Shown here piece after piece: positions 17,995 to 27,114 of a stretch of 64,000 bases of DNA. This stretch comes from Curtobacterium sp. 9128 (GTDB lineage: Bacteria > Actinomycetota > Actinomycetes > Actinomycetales > Microbacteriaceae). The notes beneath the pieces were generated by a model, which saw only the letters and a program-made list of their open reading frames with translations, was not told the DNA's origin and searched no databases. The position numbers and the translations under genes were made by a program. The stretch's first letter is position 1. Every line of letters starts with the position of its first letter. Location of the stretch: NCBI RefSeq assembly GCF_900086645.1, contig NZ_LT576451.1, positions 2,852,001 to 2,916,000 of the forward strand. Reading direction: 5' to 3'.

Positions 17995-18299
17995 GCCGTC
18001 CTCCAGCAGTGGTTGTGCCAGTGCCGACGCGACGCGAGGTCCGCTGCGTCGCCGAGGACACCGTCGGCGCGCCACACCACCACGTGTGCGACGCCGGGCT
18101 CGATGATCAGGCCGCACCCGGGGCAGAGGTAGTCCTTCTGCGCGGACGCTGCCGAGATCGGCTGGACGGCGTACTCACGCCCACGACGGACCTCGGTCCG
18201 CTTCCACCCGCTCATCAGGCGATCGAGGCCGACCGACTCCTCGACCTCGTCCGGGCGACGGTCACCCCGAGGGCGCCGCGGCCGGTTGCTGCGCGGCAC
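17991..18299 (-). CDS. Small Cys/His zinc-ribbon-like actinobacterial protein
   Basis: 102 residues. After a basic N-terminal tail comes a core with YLCPGCG, then HVVVWRADG, ending in RRHWHNHCW. The C-x2-C plus H-x-x-H-C residues could chelate one zinc ion. Homologues in Streptomyces are often labelled ATP/GTP-binding, but no nucleotide motif is seen here. The start is uncertain: GTG 18299 gives the length stated, and ATG 18215 (MSGWKRTEV) would remove 28 basic residues. It overlaps the hydrolase start by 4 bp, so the two are co-translated. Confidence 0.72.
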   Translation of the reverse strand: MPRSNRPRRPRGDRRPDEVEESVGLDRLMSGWKRTEVRRGREYAVQPISAASAQKDYLCPGCGLIIEPGVAHVVVWRADGVLGDAADLASRRHWHNHCWRTA

Positions 18300-18314
18300 C
18301 TGCGGGACCGCCGA

Positions 18315-19334
18315 TCAGTACCAGTTGAAGGACTGGCTGTGACCCCACGCACCACACGGCGTGCCGTAGACACCGGAGATGTAGTTGAGTCCCCACGTGA
18401 TCTGCGTCGCGGGGTTGGTCTGCCAGTCGGCGCCGGCCGAGGCCATCTTGCTGCCGGGGAGCGCCTGCGGGATGCCGTAGGCACCGCTCGGGTTGTACGC
18501 GTTGACGCGCCAGCCCGACTCCTTGTTCCAGAGGGAGACGAGGCAGTTGTACTGGTCGGTGCCCCACCCGCGGGCGGAGACGAGCTCGAGCGCGATGGCC
18601 TGCGCGCTGCCCGGGTCAGGGGTCGCGGCGACGGCGGCGATGCTGTTCGACGGGGTGACGGCCTTCTTCGCGGTCGACGTCGCAGCCGTGTCGTCGGTCT
18701 CGGTCACCGGCGGGGTGACGACCTTCGGCGCGGGCTTCGTGACTTCGTAGCCGTCACGGGAGACCTCGAACGAGCCGTACGTGCCGTGGGCCGTGTAGAC
18801 CTGCGGGGCCGGGGCCTTCGTCAGCACGGGCGTCGAGACCGCAGCCTGGGCGACGTCGGCCTGCAGCGGGTTGAAGAGCGAGCCGCCGGCGAGGAACGCC
18901 ACGGCGAAGAAGGACAGCGCGGGGATCGTCGAGCGACGGCGCATGAAGCCGTTGAGCGTCGTGTCGGCGGTCTTGGCCGTCGACGACGACAGTGCGAGCC
19001 CTGGGCGGCGCTGCGCGGTCGTGGCGCGCCGCTGCTTGACGATGCGCGGATCCGACGGCGTGGACGGAACTGCCTCTGCGTGCGCGACGGCCTGTGTGGC
19101 ATCGCTGACGCGGTTGTCCGCCACGGACTTGGGAGCGATCACCGGCTGGGTGACCGCGGCCGCTGCCGCCGGGTTCGCCGTGGCCCGGTTCACTGCTGCC
19201 GGGTTCGCCAGTGGAACCGGAGTCTCCGCGGTGCGGATTCGGTTCAGTGCCGCGCGGCGTTCGCTGACCACGGGGTGGTCCTGCTGCTGCCGGGTTGCGC
19301 GGTCGGATCGAATGTCTGCCGTGTGCCTGCCCAT
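18315..19334 (-). CDS. Membrane-anchored lytic-transglycosylase-like protein
   Basis: 339 residues. Residues 1-130 are cytoplasmic, basic and rich in Ala, Thr and Asn. One membrane span lies at about 135-155 (IPALSFFAVAFLAGG). A Thr/Pro linker follows, and the C-terminal 90 residues form a lysozyme-like domain: LWNKESGWRVNAYNPSGAYGIPQ, with the catalytic Glu in NKESGW. The protein ends GWGHSQSFNWY, as do many Microbacteriaceae transglycosylases. It should cut or remodel peptidoglycan outside the membrane. The 130-residue cytoplasmic tail is long for this family. A TATCCT box lies 10 nt before the ATG. Confidence 0.85.
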   Translation of the reverse strand: MGRHTADIRSDRATRQQQDHPVVSERRAALNRIRTAETPVPLANPAAVNRATANPAAAAAVTQPVIAPKSVADNRVSDATQAVAHAEAVPSTPSDPRIVKQRRATTAQRRPGLALSSSTAKTADTTLNGFMRRRSTIPALSFFAVAFLAGGSLFNPLQADVAQAAVSTPVLTKAPAPQVYTAHGTYGSFEVSRDGYEVTKPAPKVVTPPVTETDDTAATSTAKKAVTPSNSIAAVAATPDPGSAQAIALELVSARGWGTDQYNCLVSLWNKESGWRVNAYNPSGAYGIPQALPGSKMASAGADWQTNPATQITWGLNYISGVYGTPCGAWGHSQSFNWY

Positions 19335-19402
19335 GAGTCCGACCAGGATAACGGAACGATCACGGAAAGCGAAGCACCTGTTCCCCGCGCGTCGGCCTTC
19401 GG

Positions 19403-19960
19403 CTACCGGACGGCGAGCATGACCTCGACGACCGCGTCGAGCAGCGCGTCGACCTGGGCCTCGCGGTAGCCGCCGTGCTTCGGGCGGAACACGATCGACC
19501 GCACCTCGGTGAGGCTGAGCGGCTTGCCCTCTCGGAAGTACCCGCCGAGGCGCTTCGCGAAGGCATCGACGTCTTTCGGGTGGTAGCCGGTCGACAGGAC
19601 GTTCACGCGGTGGAAGCGCTGCCCGTCCGGGCGGTCCAGCCGCTCGACGACGTCGGATGCCTTCGTGCGGGCCTCGGCGTACCAGGTCTTCTGCCCGACG
19701 TCGGCGATCTCGCGCTCACGCTCGCGGGAGGCGAACGCGTCCTCGAGTCGTTCGAGCGCGGCGTCCACGTGCTGCGTCGAGTACCCGCCCTTCTTCATCG
19801 AGAAGGCCGTCGCGCGGATCTTCGCCGCCTCGATGCCTGGTGCGCTGTCGTTCGCCGTGTAGGCGCGACGCGCGTCCTCGAGGAAACGCTCGACTTCGTC
19901 GATGTCGTAGCCGAGGACCGAGCGGGGGGCTGTCGGGAACGTCGTGGGCACGGGCGTCAT
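19403..19960 (-). CDS. DivIVA-domain protein with two DivIVA-like repeats
   Basis: 185 residues. It contains short DivIVA-domain segments: SVLGYDIDEVERFLEDARRAY at 14-34, FSMKKGGYSTQHVDAALERL at 53-72, and a second pair at STGYHPKDVDAFAKRL and FRPKHGGYREAQVDALLDAV near 120-180. The pattern 'x-x-K-x-G-Y-x-x-x-x-V-D' recurs, so the protein is an internal duplication of the DivIVA N-terminal unit without the long coiled coil. It is likely a membrane-curvature or polar-growth accessory. ATG 19960 has AGGGGA upstream. It lies downstream of cdsA on the same strand with a 50-bp gap. Confidence 0.8.
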   Translation of the reverse strand: MTPVPTTFPTAPRSVLGYDIDEVERFLEDARRAYTANDSAPGIEAAKIRATAFSMKKGGYSTQHVDAALERLEDAFASREREREIADVGQKTWYAEARTKASDVVERLDRPDGQRFHRVNVLSTGYHPKDVDAFAKRLGGYFREGKPLSLTEVRSIVFRPKHGGYREAQVDALLDAVVEVMLAVR

Positions 19961-20009
19961 TCTGCCAGTCCCCTTCCCTGGTGGAAGCTGGACGCGCGGA
20001 CCGGGTCCC

Positions 20010-21008
20010 TCAGTGGTTGACGATCAGGTACAGCACGTACGCGACGGCAGCGGACGGCAGGATGCTGTCGATGCGGTCGAGGAGCCCACCGTGCCCGGGC
20101 AGGAACGACGAGATGTCCTTGATGCCGAGGTCGCGCTTGATCATCGACTCGGTCAGGTCGCCGAGCGTGGCCGACCCCGAGATCAGCACACCGAGGACGA
20201 TGCCCGTCCACCACGGGAGCCCGAGCATGAGCCACGACACGATGATGCCGACGAGGATGCTCGCGGCGACGGAGCCGGCGAAGCCCTCCCACGTCTTCTT
20301 CGGGCTGATCCGCGGCGCCATGGGGTGCTTGCCGAGGTTCAGCCCCGTCGCGTAGGCACCCGTGTCGACCGCGACGACGACCAGGATGAACCCGACGACC
20401 CACAGCGGCCCGCCGTCCTGCGCGGACAGCAGCACCACGCATGCGCCGAGCAGGGTGACGTACGCCTGGACGAACAGCCCGTTCGTCAGGTCGCGGAACA
20501 CGTTCCCTGCCGACGGGCGATCGCGACTGACCGCGACCTCCACCAGGCGCCAGACGCTGATCAGGACGATGCCGCCGAGGATCGTGAAGAGCGCCTGGAC
20601 CTGGCCACCGAGGAACGCGGCCGGCACCATCGCGATGCCGGTGGCGACGCTCGGGATCCTCGGGACGTCGCGCCCCGCGAACCGCATCGCACTCGCGAGC
20701 TCCCACGCGGCGAACCCGATCAGGAACGCGGCGACGACCATGAACGCCGGGGTCCAGATCAGGAGCGAGCCGAGCATCACCACGGCGAAGGCCAGGGCGA
20801 TCGCGATGGCTGCGGGGAGGTTCCTGCCGGTCCTCGCGGTCAGCGCCTCGTTGCGGGCGTCGAAGGACGCACGTCGTTGGCGGATCTGCGCCTCGAAGTC
20901 CGACCGCGCGGCGCGGGCCCTGGCATCGAAGTCGTGCCTGAGCCCCTTCGCCGGCGGCCGTGGGTCATCTGCTGTCGGGCGGTCGACGCCCTCGTCTCGA
21001 CGCGGCAT
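20010..21008 (-). CDS. cdsA: Phosphatidate cytidylyltransferase
   Basis: 332 residues. The enzyme makes CDP-diacylglycerol from phosphatidate and CTP, feeding all phospholipid head groups, and is an integral membrane protein. A charged 60-residue N-terminal tail is followed by about eight hydrophobic helices. The family signature appears at the C terminus: SATLGDLTESMIKRDLGIKD followed by LPGHGGLLDRIDS, with the essential Asp residues present. The ATG overlaps the frr stop by one base (TGATG), so it is coupled to frr. Confidence 0.94.
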   Translation of the reverse strand: MPRRDEGVDRPTADDPRPPAKGLRHDFDARARAARSDFEAQIRQRRASFDARNEALTARTGRNLPAAIAIALAFAVVMLGSLLIWTPAFMVVAAFLIGFAAWELASAMRFAGRDVPRIPSVATGIAMVPAAFLGGQVQALFTILGGIVLISVWRLVEVAVSRDRPSAGNVFRDLTNGLFVQAYVTLLGACVVLLSAQDGGPLWVVGFILVVVAVDTGAYATGLNLGKHPMAPRISPKKTWEGFAGSVAASILVGIIVSWLMLGLPWWTGIVLGVLISGSATLGDLTESMIKRDLGIKDISSFLPGHGGLLDRIDSILPSAAVAYVLYLIVNH

Positions 21009-21562
21009 CAGACCTCGAGGAGTTCGGCTTCCTTCTTCTTCAGCGCGTCGTCGATCTGGTCGACGTGCTTCTTCGTGAGGACCTCGAGGTCCTTGTCACC
21101 GCGGGAGATCTCGTCGTCCGAGATCTCGCCCTTCAGTGCGTCGAGGTCGTCCTTCGCCTTGCGGCGGATGTTCCGGATGACGACCTTGTGGTCCTCGCCC
21201 TTCCCGCGGACGAGCTTCACGAACTCCTTGCGGCGGTCCTGGGTGAGCTCCGGGATCGTCACGCGGACGATCTCACCGTCGTTCGTCGGGCTGGCGCCGA
21301 GGTTCGGGAACGTCGCGATCGCGCGTTCGATCTCCTTGAGCGCCGACTTGTCGTACGGCGTCACGATGAGCGTGCGCGCTTCCGGCGTCTGCAGGGACGC
21401 CAGCTGCGCGAGCGGCGTCGGCGACCCGTAGTAGTCCACCGGGATCTTCTGGAAGAGCGCGGCGTTGATGCGGCCGGTGCGGACGGTTGCGAAGTCGTCC
21501 TTGGCGACGTCGACCGCCTTCGCCATCTTCTCGGTGGCCTCGGTCATGACATCACTGATCAC
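21008..21562 (-). CDS. frr: Ribosome recycling factor
   Basis: 184 residues, the standard RRF size. RRF splits post-termination ribosomes together with EF-G. Family motifs include [25 protein letters not shown] and [16 protein letters not shown]. It starts at GTG 21562 ([12 protein letters not shown]) with AAGGAG 7 nt upstream; the in-frame ATG five codons later lacks that spacing. The order pyrH-frr-cdsA is conserved across bacteria. Confidence 0.96.
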   Translation of the reverse strand: MISDVMTEATEKMAKAVDVAKDDFATVRTGRINAALFQKIPVDYYGSPTPLAQLASLQTPEARTLIVTPYDKSALKEIERAIATFPNLGASPTNDGEIVRVTIPELTQDRRKEFVKLVRGKGEDHKVVIRNIRRKAKDDLDALKGEISDDEISRGDKDLEVLTKKHVDQIDDALKKKEAELLEV

Positions 21563-21608
21563 GGTGGTTCTCCTTCGGTACGTCGTCGAGTCTAGTCAGC
21601 CGTGCAGG

Positions 21609-22328
21609 TCAGTTGCTGACCACCGTGCCGATGCGTTCACCCCGGATCGCGGCCTGGACGTTGCCGCCCGGCTCCATCCCGAACACGTGCATCGGCATGC
21701 CGTTGTCCATGCAGAGCGAGAACGCGGTGGCGTCGACGACCTTGAGGCCCTTCAGCAGTGCGTCCTGGTACGTGACGTGGTGGAGCTTCTCGGCCGTCGG
21801 GTCCTTCTTCGGGTCGGCCGAGTAGACGCCGTCGACGCCGTTCTTCGCGACCAGGACCTCTTCGGCGCCGATCTCGAGGGCGCGCTGGGCGGCCACGGTG
21901 TCGGTGGAGAAGTAGGGCAGGCCGGCACCCGCACCGAAGATGACGACGCGGCCCTTCTCGAGGTGTCGCTCAGCGCGCCGCGGGATGTACGGCTCGGCGA
22001 CCTGGGTCATGCTGATCGCGGACTGCACCCGCGTCGCGGCACCGGCCTGCTCGAGGAAGTCCTGGAGCGCGAGCGCGTTCATCACGGTCCCGAGCATGCC
22101 CATGTAGTCCGCGCGGCCGCGGTCCATCCCGCGCTGCGAAAGCTCCGCGCCGCGGAAGAAGTTGCCACCGCCGACCACGATCGCCACCTCGACCTCCCGG
22201 GCCGCGATCGCGATCTCCTTCGCGATGCTGCTGATCACGTCCGGGTTGACCCCCAGGGAGCCGGCGCCGAACGCCTCTCCGGAGAGCTTCAGCAGGACCC
22301 GTCGTCGTCCGGTCTTCTCGTCGGTCAT
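21609..22328 (-). CDS. pyrH: Uridylate kinase
   Basis: 239 residues. It phosphorylates UMP to UDP in pyrimidine synthesis and belongs to the hexameric bacterial UMP kinase family. Motifs are LLKLSGEAF at the N terminus, [13 protein letters not shown], the tract [19 protein letters not shown], and [14 protein letters not shown]. It lies 46 bp upstream of frr on the same strand. Start ATG 22328 has GAAGGG upstream. Confidence 0.96.
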   Translation of the reverse strand: MTDEKTGRRRVLLKLSGEAFGAGSLGVNPDVISSIAKEIAIAAREVEVAIVVGGGNFFRGAELSQRGMDRGRADYMGMLGTVMNALALQDFLEQAGAATRVQSAISMTQVAEPYIPRRAERHLEKGRVVIFGAGAGLPYFSTDTVAAQRALEIGAEEVLVAKNGVDGVYSADPKKDPTAEKLHHVTYQDALLKGLKVVDATAFSLCMDNGMPMHVFGMEPGGNVQAAIRGERIGTVVSN

Positions 22329-22400
22329 GTGCTCGCACCCTTCGTTGAGGAGTCTCGTGGGAATCTACTAGCGCCCGTGCGGTCGTGCTGCGGCGGGCGC

Positions 22401-22436
22401 GAAAACGGGGCCAGGAACCGAATGGTTCCTGACCCC
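22401..22436 (-). terminator. Rho-independent terminator of rpsB-tsf
   Basis: On the minus strand GGGGTCAGGAACC and GGTTCCTGGCCCC form a 13-bp stem (one G-T pair) with an ATTC loop, followed by GTTTTC. It lies 13 bp past the tsf stop. It is the only hairpin in the window with a recognisable T-run, unlike the palindrome family. Confidence 0.85.
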
Positions 22437-22448
22437 GTCACGGGTTCG

Positions 22449-23276
22449 TTACGCGCCGACCTTGACGCGGGCGAAGCCCTGGATCGTGATGCCGGCGTTC
22501 TCGGCGGCCTTCGCGACGGAGATCTTGTTGTCCTTCGCGTAGTCCTGGTCCAGCAGCGCGATGCCCTTGATGAAGGCGTTGACGCGACCCTCGACGATCT
22601 TCGGGAGCGCAGCCTCGGGCTTGCCCTCCTCGCGGGTGATCGCCTCGACGGTCGCGCGCTCCTTCTCGATCGCCTCGGCCGGGACCTCGTCGCGCGTGAG
22701 GTACGACGGGTTGGCGAACGCGACGTGCTGCGCGATGGAGCGGGCCTCGGCGGCGTTGTCACCGTCGTAGGCGACGACCACGGCGATCTGCGGGGGCAGG
22801 TCCTGGCTCGTCTTGTGCAGGTAGATCTCGAAGTTCGAGCCCTCGACACGGCGGACCGTGCGGACCTCGAGCTTCTCGCCGAGCGCGGCGGCGCTCTCGT
22901 TGACGACCTCGAGCACCGTCTTGCCGTCGAGGGGGGCCTCGTTGGCGGCGGCGACGTCGGCGGCGCCCGCAGCGGCGACCGCGGCGAGGACCTTGTCGGC
23001 GAGGGTGGTGAACTTCTCGTTCTTCGCGACGAAGTCGGTCTCGGAGGCGAGCTCGACGACGGTGGCCGCACCGTTCTCGGCGGTCGCGACGACGACACCC
23101 TCGGAGGTCGCACGGTCATCGCGCTTGGCGACGGCCTTCGCACCCTTGATGCGGAGCAGCTCGACGGCCTTGTCGTAGTCGCCGTCGGCCTCGACGAGCG
23201 CGTTCTTCGCGTCCATCATGCCGGCCCCGAGGTCCTCGCGGAGCTTCTTCACGTCCTGAGCGGTGAAGTTTGCCAT
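22449..23276 (-). CDS. tsf: Elongation factor Ts
   Basis: 275 residues. EF-Ts recharges EF-Tu with GTP. It opens MANFTAQDVKKLREDLGAGMM and carries the TDFVAKNEKF motif that contacts EF-Tu. The UBA-like N-terminal domain and the two core domains are all present. It follows rpsB by about 84 bp on the same strand and ends at a strong terminator. Confidence 0.97.
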   Translation of the reverse strand: MANFTAQDVKKLREDLGAGMMDAKNALVEADGDYDKAVELLRIKGAKAVAKRDDRATSEGVVVATAENGAATVVELASETDFVAKNEKFTTLADKVLAAVAAAGAADVAAANEAPLDGKTVLEVVNESAAALGEKLEVRTVRRVEGSNFEIYLHKTSQDLPPQIAVVVAYDGDNAAEARSIAQHVAFANPSYLTRDEVPAEAIEKERATVEAITREEGKPEAALPKIVEGRVNAFIKGIALLDQDYAKDNKISVAKAAENAGITIQGFARVKVGA

Positions 23277-23360
23277 TCGAATGGCGTCCTTTCTGGACTA
23301 TGCGTGTGTGGAGAGCGGAGTCGAGGGCGCCGAGCCGTGTGGCCCGGCGCCCTCTGACAC

Positions 23361-24281
23361 TCACTCGGCGGGGGTGGTCTCCGCAGCGGCCTCGGCCTCG
23401 GCGGTCGGCTCGGCGTTCTTCGCCTCGTCGGCGATCGGCTCGCCGATCTCCTTCGCGGCGACCTGCGCGTCAGCGTCGTTCTCCTCGACGGGCGTCTCAG
23501 CAGCGGCAGCAGCCGGAGCAGCGGACTCGCCACCGAGGAGCTCCTGCTCCCACTCGGCGAGCGGCTCGGCGGCCTCGTCGTCGGAGCCACCGTTGTGGCG
23601 GGTCTTGAGACCCTCGGCAGCGGCGTCCGCGATGATGCGCGTCAGCAGGCCGACGGAGCGGATCGCGTCGTCGTTGCCCGGGATCGGGTAGGCGATCTCG
23701 TCGGGGTCGCAGTTGGTGTCGAGGATGCCGATGACCGGGATCCCGAGCTTCTGCGCCTCGTCGACGGCGAGGTGCTCCTTCTTGGTGTCGACGATCCAGA
23801 GCGCGCTCGGGGTCCGCGTGAGGTTGCGGATACCACCGAGGGTCTTGTGGAGCTTGTCCAGCTCGCGCTTCTTGATGAGGAGCTCCTTCTTGGTGAAGCC
23901 CTTCGTCGTGTCGTCGAAGTCGATCTCCTCGAGCTCCTTCATGCGCGCGAGGCGCTTGGAGACCGTCTGGAAGTTCGTGAGCAGACCGCCGAGCCAACGC
24001 TGGTTGACGTACGGCTGGCCGACGCGGGTCGCCTGCTCGGCGATGGAGCCCTGCGCCTGCTTCTTGGTGCCCACGAAGAGGATCGTGCCACCGTGCGAGA
24101 CCGTCTCCTTGACGAAGTCGTACGCGCGGTCGATGTAGGCAAGCGACTGCTGCAGGTCGATGATGTGGATACCCGAGCGCTCGGCGAGGATGAAGCGCTT
24201 CACCTTCGGGTTCCACCGACGGGTCTGGTGTCCGAAGTGGACGCCGCTGTCGAGCAGCTGGCGGATGGTGACGACGGCCAT
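23361..24281 (-). CDS. rpsB: 30S ribosomal protein S2
   Basis: 306 residues. It begins [19 protein letters not shown] and contains [10 protein letters not shown] and the FVGTKKQAQ tract. The last 60 residues are an acidic Ala/Glu-rich tail, as in other actinobacterial S2 proteins. ATG 24281 is preceded by AAGGAGGAC. The 260 bp between it and the sugar transporter hold the leader, plus a palindrome at 24487 that ends the transporter transcript. I see no certain promoter hexamers there. Confidence 0.97.
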   Translation of the reverse strand: MAVVTIRQLLDSGVHFGHQTRRWNPKVKRFILAERSGIHIIDLQQSLAYIDRAYDFVKETVSHGGTILFVGTKKQAQGSIAEQATRVGQPYVNQRWLGGLLTNFQTVSKRLARMKELEEIDFDDTTKGFTKKELLIKKRELDKLHKTLGGIRNLTRTPSALWIVDTKKEHLAVDEAQKLGIPVIGILDTNCDPDEIAYPIPGNDDAIRSVGLLTRIIADAAAEGLKTRHNGGSDDEAAEPLAEWEQELLGGESAAPAAAAAETPVEENDADAQVAAKEIGEPIADEAKNAEPTAEAEAAAETTPAE

Positions 24282-24486
24282 GTGCCGTCCTCCTTCTGTG
24301 TTCTCGGCGCGCGGCATGGCCGTGCGCCCGTTGCGGTTGTGTCGATCTCGACCGGAGGTCGTGATCCCTGGTGCCCTGACATGCGGCCGCCAGCGCTTGC
24401 GAGCTGGACCGTTGGCCGGATGGTTTGCGTGGACACGCGAAGTCAGCGCGCTCAGCGCGCTGCTGGAGAGATACTAGCAGAGCACA

Positions 24487-24531
24487 GACGGGAGGCGCGG
24501 TGCGGGTCGGACCCGCACCGCGCCTCCCGTC
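24487..24531 (-). terminator. Perfect 22-bp-arm palindrome, GACGGGAGGC family
   Basis: GACGGGAGGCGCGGTGCGGG with its perfect complement around a single-base centre. It lies 11 bp past the stop of the sugar transporter and upstream of the rpsB leader, so it probably separates the two transcripts. Confidence 0.72.
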
Positions 24532-24542
24532 CGGGGTTGCGG

Positions 24543-25985
24543 TCACGCCTTGGCGTCGACCGTGTCGCCTTCCGCGGTGATGCCCATCTCCTCGAGGGAG
24601 CGGCCCTTGGTCTCCGGGATCTTGGCGATCACGAAGAACAGTGAGATGAGGGCGAACAGCGCGTAGATGCCGTAGGTGACCGTCAGGTTGAAGCCGGACA
24701 GCACCGGGAACGAGATCGTGACGATGAAGTTCGCGATCCAGTTCGCCGCGGAGCCGACGCCGAGCGCCGTCGCACGGATGCGGTTCGGGAACATCTCGCC
24801 GAGCAGCACCCACATGAGCGGACCCCACGTGGCGCCGAAGGACACGACGAACAGGTTCGCGAAGATCAGCGCGATGATGCCCCACGCGCCGGGCAGCTGC
24901 GGCGCGCCGTTCACGATCGTGGCCTGCGAGAACGCGATCGCCACCATCGTCAGCGACACGAACATGCCGGCGGAACCGGCCACGAGCAGCGGCTTCCGTC
25001 CGACCTTGTCGACCAGGAAGATCGCGATGAACGTCACCGCGACGTTGACCACCGAGGTGATCGTCGAGATGAGGAACGAGTCGCTCTCCTTGAACCCGAC
25101 GGCCTGCCACAGCGTCGTCGAGTAGTAGAAGATCACGTTGATGCCGACGAACTGCTGCAGCACGGCGAGGATGATGCCGACCCACACGATCGGCTGGAGC
25201 CCGAAGCGGTTGCCCTTGATGGAGCCCTTCTTCTCGTTGGCTTCCTTCTTGATGCCGTCCTGGATCTCCTCCAGGCTCGTGTTCACCGTGTCACGCGGGA
25301 CGATCTTCGTCATGACCTCGCGCGCGTCGTCCGTCCTGCCCTTGGCGAGCAGGTAGCGCGGCGACTCCGGCAGGGTGATCGCCAGGATGCCGTAGACGAC
25401 CGACGGGATCACGCCGACGAGGAACATCCAGCGCCACGCTGCGAGCCCGAGGACGGTCTCGGAAGCGCCGCCCGCGGTGACCGCGAAGACCTGGTCGGAG
25501 AGCAGCGCGGCGAAGATACCGAGCGTGATCGCCAGCTGCTGGAACGACGCGAGCCGGCCACGGATGGCCTTCGGCGACACCTCGGAGATGTACGCCGGCG
25601 CGATGACCGACGCGGTCCCGATGCCGAGACCACCGACGAGACGCCAGATGACGAGGTCCCAGGTGGCGAACGCGAACGCGCTGCCGATCGAGGAGACGAG
25701 GAACAGCACCGCTGCCCAGAACATGATCCGGGTGCGACCCCAGCGGTCCGCGAGGCGGCCGGCGAAGAACGCGCCGAACGCGCAGCCGATCAGGGCGGAG
25801 GCGACGGCGAACCCGCTGGCGGCCTCCGACAGGCCGAACTCGCCCTTGATCGCGTCGACCGCGCCGTTGATCACGGACGAGTCGAAACCGAAGAGGAAAC
25901 CGCCCACCGCTGCTGCGATGGCGAACGCGGTGACCTTCCCCTTGAACGCACGGTCGGTGCCGTGCCCGGTGGACGTGTTTGCCAC
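24543..25985 (-). CDS. MFS sugar/proton symporter (SP family)
   Basis: 480 residues, 12 membrane spans. The sugar-porter signatures are clear: GGFLFGFDSSVINGA in helix 1, GRLADRWGRTRIM between helices 2 and 3, GVIPSVVYGILAITLPESPRYL at the middle loop, QQFVGINVIFYYS in helix 7, and PETKGRSLEEM near the end. Homologues import glucose, xylose, galactose or inositol with protons; which one cannot be told. GTG 25985 has AGGAG 4 nt upstream. It stands alone and is followed by a palindrome. Confidence 0.92.
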   Translation of the reverse strand: MANTSTGHGTDRAFKGKVTAFAIAAAVGGFLFGFDSSVINGAVDAIKGEFGLSEAASGFAVASALIGCAFGAFFAGRLADRWGRTRIMFWAAVLFLVSSIGSAFAFATWDLVIWRLVGGLGIGTASVIAPAYISEVSPKAIRGRLASFQQLAITLGIFAALLSDQVFAVTAGGASETVLGLAAWRWMFLVGVIPSVVYGILAITLPESPRYLLAKGRTDDAREVMTKIVPRDTVNTSLEEIQDGIKKEANEKKGSIKGNRFGLQPIVWVGIILAVLQQFVGINVIFYYSTTLWQAVGFKESDSFLISTITSVVNVAVTFIAIFLVDKVGRKPLLVAGSAGMFVSLTMVAIAFSQATIVNGAPQLPGAWGIIALIFANLFVVSFGATWGPLMWVLLGEMFPNRIRATALGVGSAANWIANFIVTISFPVLSGFNLTVTYGIYALFALISLFFVIAKIPETKGRSLEEMGITAEGDTVDAKA

Positions 25986-26171
25986 GATGCTCCTGGGTTC
26001 TGCCGCCGTGCGGGATGCTGCACGGTGCCCCGGCGGTCGGCTCGTTCGCCGTCCGAGCGGCGTTGCGTGGTCCGGAGCGGCCCCGACGATACTCCCTCGG
26101 CGGCGGGTGGTCATAACCGGGTTCCGAGGGAGTCGACTCGACTCGCCTCCGCCCGGCCCGCCCGACTCGGA

Positions 26172-26281
26172 ACGACAGACTCGCTGTCGTACGACAGCGA
26201 GTCTGTCGTCGGTTGCGTCCGCAACAGTTGCACGCGCGTCCTGACGACACCGTCGCTGTCGTACGACATCGGTCTTGTCGC
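26172..26281. repeat. Dispersed palindromic TGTCGTACGACA repeat, two copies
   Basis: Copy 1 (26172-26209) is a perfect 38-bp palindrome centred on GT/AC at 26190. Copy 2 (26243-26281) is an imperfect palindrome with the same CTGTCGTACGACA core. Between and after them GGTTGCGTCCGC recurs (about 26211 and 26283), and CGCAACAGTTGC lies at 26220-26231. The same elements recur at 61730-61866. They fill the 400-bp gap between the sugar transporter and the M23 lipoprotein; no coding sequence is seen there. Confidence 0.88.
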
Positions 26282-26385
26282 TGGTTGCGTCCGCGCGGGC
26301 CCTCCACAGCCTGGAGGCACGACTCACCTTCCACAGATCGGCATCGGCGGACCTGCGCTCGCGCCCGCCGCCCCAGGCTGGTCGG

Positions 26386-26946
26386 GTGATCCGACCCACC
26401 TTGGCACCCGCACTCGTCGCCGGAATGCTCGTCGCGCTGAGCGGGTGCGACGTCGGGACGAACCAGTCCCCCGACCCGCCGGCAGCGGCCCACCCGGCGA
26501 CGACGATCATCGTCGGGGAGGCAGCGGCGCCCTGGGTGTGGCCCACCGGGGTGCGGGTGGTCGAGCGCGGGTGGGAAGCCCCGGCCGACGACTACGCGGC
26601 CGGGCACCGCGGGATCGACGTCCCGGCGGCCATCGGCACGGCGGCGGTCGCAGTCGACGACGGCATCGTCGCCTTCGCCGGGTCGGTCGCCGGGCGGCCG
26701 GTGGTGACGATCGACCACGGCGAGGGGCTCGTGAGCACGCTGGACTCGGTCGCCCCGGTCGTCACAGCCGGCGATTCCGTGCAGCAGGGGTCGGTCGTCG
26801 GACACGTCGCGGTCAGGCACTGTCCGGCGAGTTCGCCGTGCGTGCACCTCGGCGCACGCGTCGACGATCGGTACGTCGACCCGACGCCGTACCTGCCCGC
26901 GGCGGAGTGGCCCGTGTTGCTCCCCGAGTCGGCGTGGCCGGGATGA
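26386..26946 (+). CDS. M23-like (degenerate) peptidase lipoprotein
   Basis: 186 residues. A signal peptide ends in the lipobox LVALSGC (Cys about residue 21). The rest is an M23/LytM fold: GHRGIDVPAAIGTAAVAVDDG and VVTIDHGEGLVSTL. The first zinc motif H-x3-D is present. The final H-x-H motif reads CVHLGAR, so one ligand is missing; many actinobacterial homologues share this, so the protein may bind cell wall or activate another hydrolase rather than cut. GTG 26386 is chosen because the signal peptide begins there; a weak CAGGCT box lies 6 nt upstream. Confidence 0.82.
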   Translation: MIRPTLAPALVAGMLVALSGCDVGTNQSPDPPAAAHPATTIIVGEAAAPWVWPTGVRVVERGWEAPADDYAAGHRGIDVPAAIGTAAVAVDDGIVAFAGSVAGRPVVTIDHGEGLVSTLDSVAPVVTAGDSVQQGSVVGHVAVRHCPASSPCVHLGARVDDRYVDPTPYLPAAEWPVLLPESAWPG

Positions 26947-26993
26947 CCGCGTTCGCACCCCGCCGTGATCATCGCGCCCGATCGTGACGGGGC

Positions 26994-27022
26994 GCGACGT
27001 CCACACCCGGGTGCAACGTCGC
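26994..27022. terminator. Hairpin in the convergent gap between the M23 lipoprotein and xerC
   Basis: GCGACGT pairs with ACGTCGC around an inner palindrome CACCCGGGTG. It sits between converging genes; no T-run is present. The rest of the 168-bp gap holds only GC-rich sequence with no gene. Confidence 0.45.
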
Positions 27023-27114
27023 ACCGTGCGGCGGTGCGGACGAGAACAGCACCGGACGGGGTGGCCCGCGGCGGCGGGACGGAGGGCGGCTCGCCCGGCG
27101 GTTGGACGGTCGGG

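Noticed and set aside
26172-26281. Attachment site of an integrated element
   Set aside because: No integrase, excisionase or tRNA gene is nearby, xerC is a housekeeping recombinase, and the same palindrome appears at an unrelated locus.
26994-27022. dif site next to xerC
   Set aside because: The inverted repeat is GC-rich and has 7-bp outer arms, unlike the 28-bp AT-centred dif consensus. A dif site is not expected beside xerC in actinobacteria.
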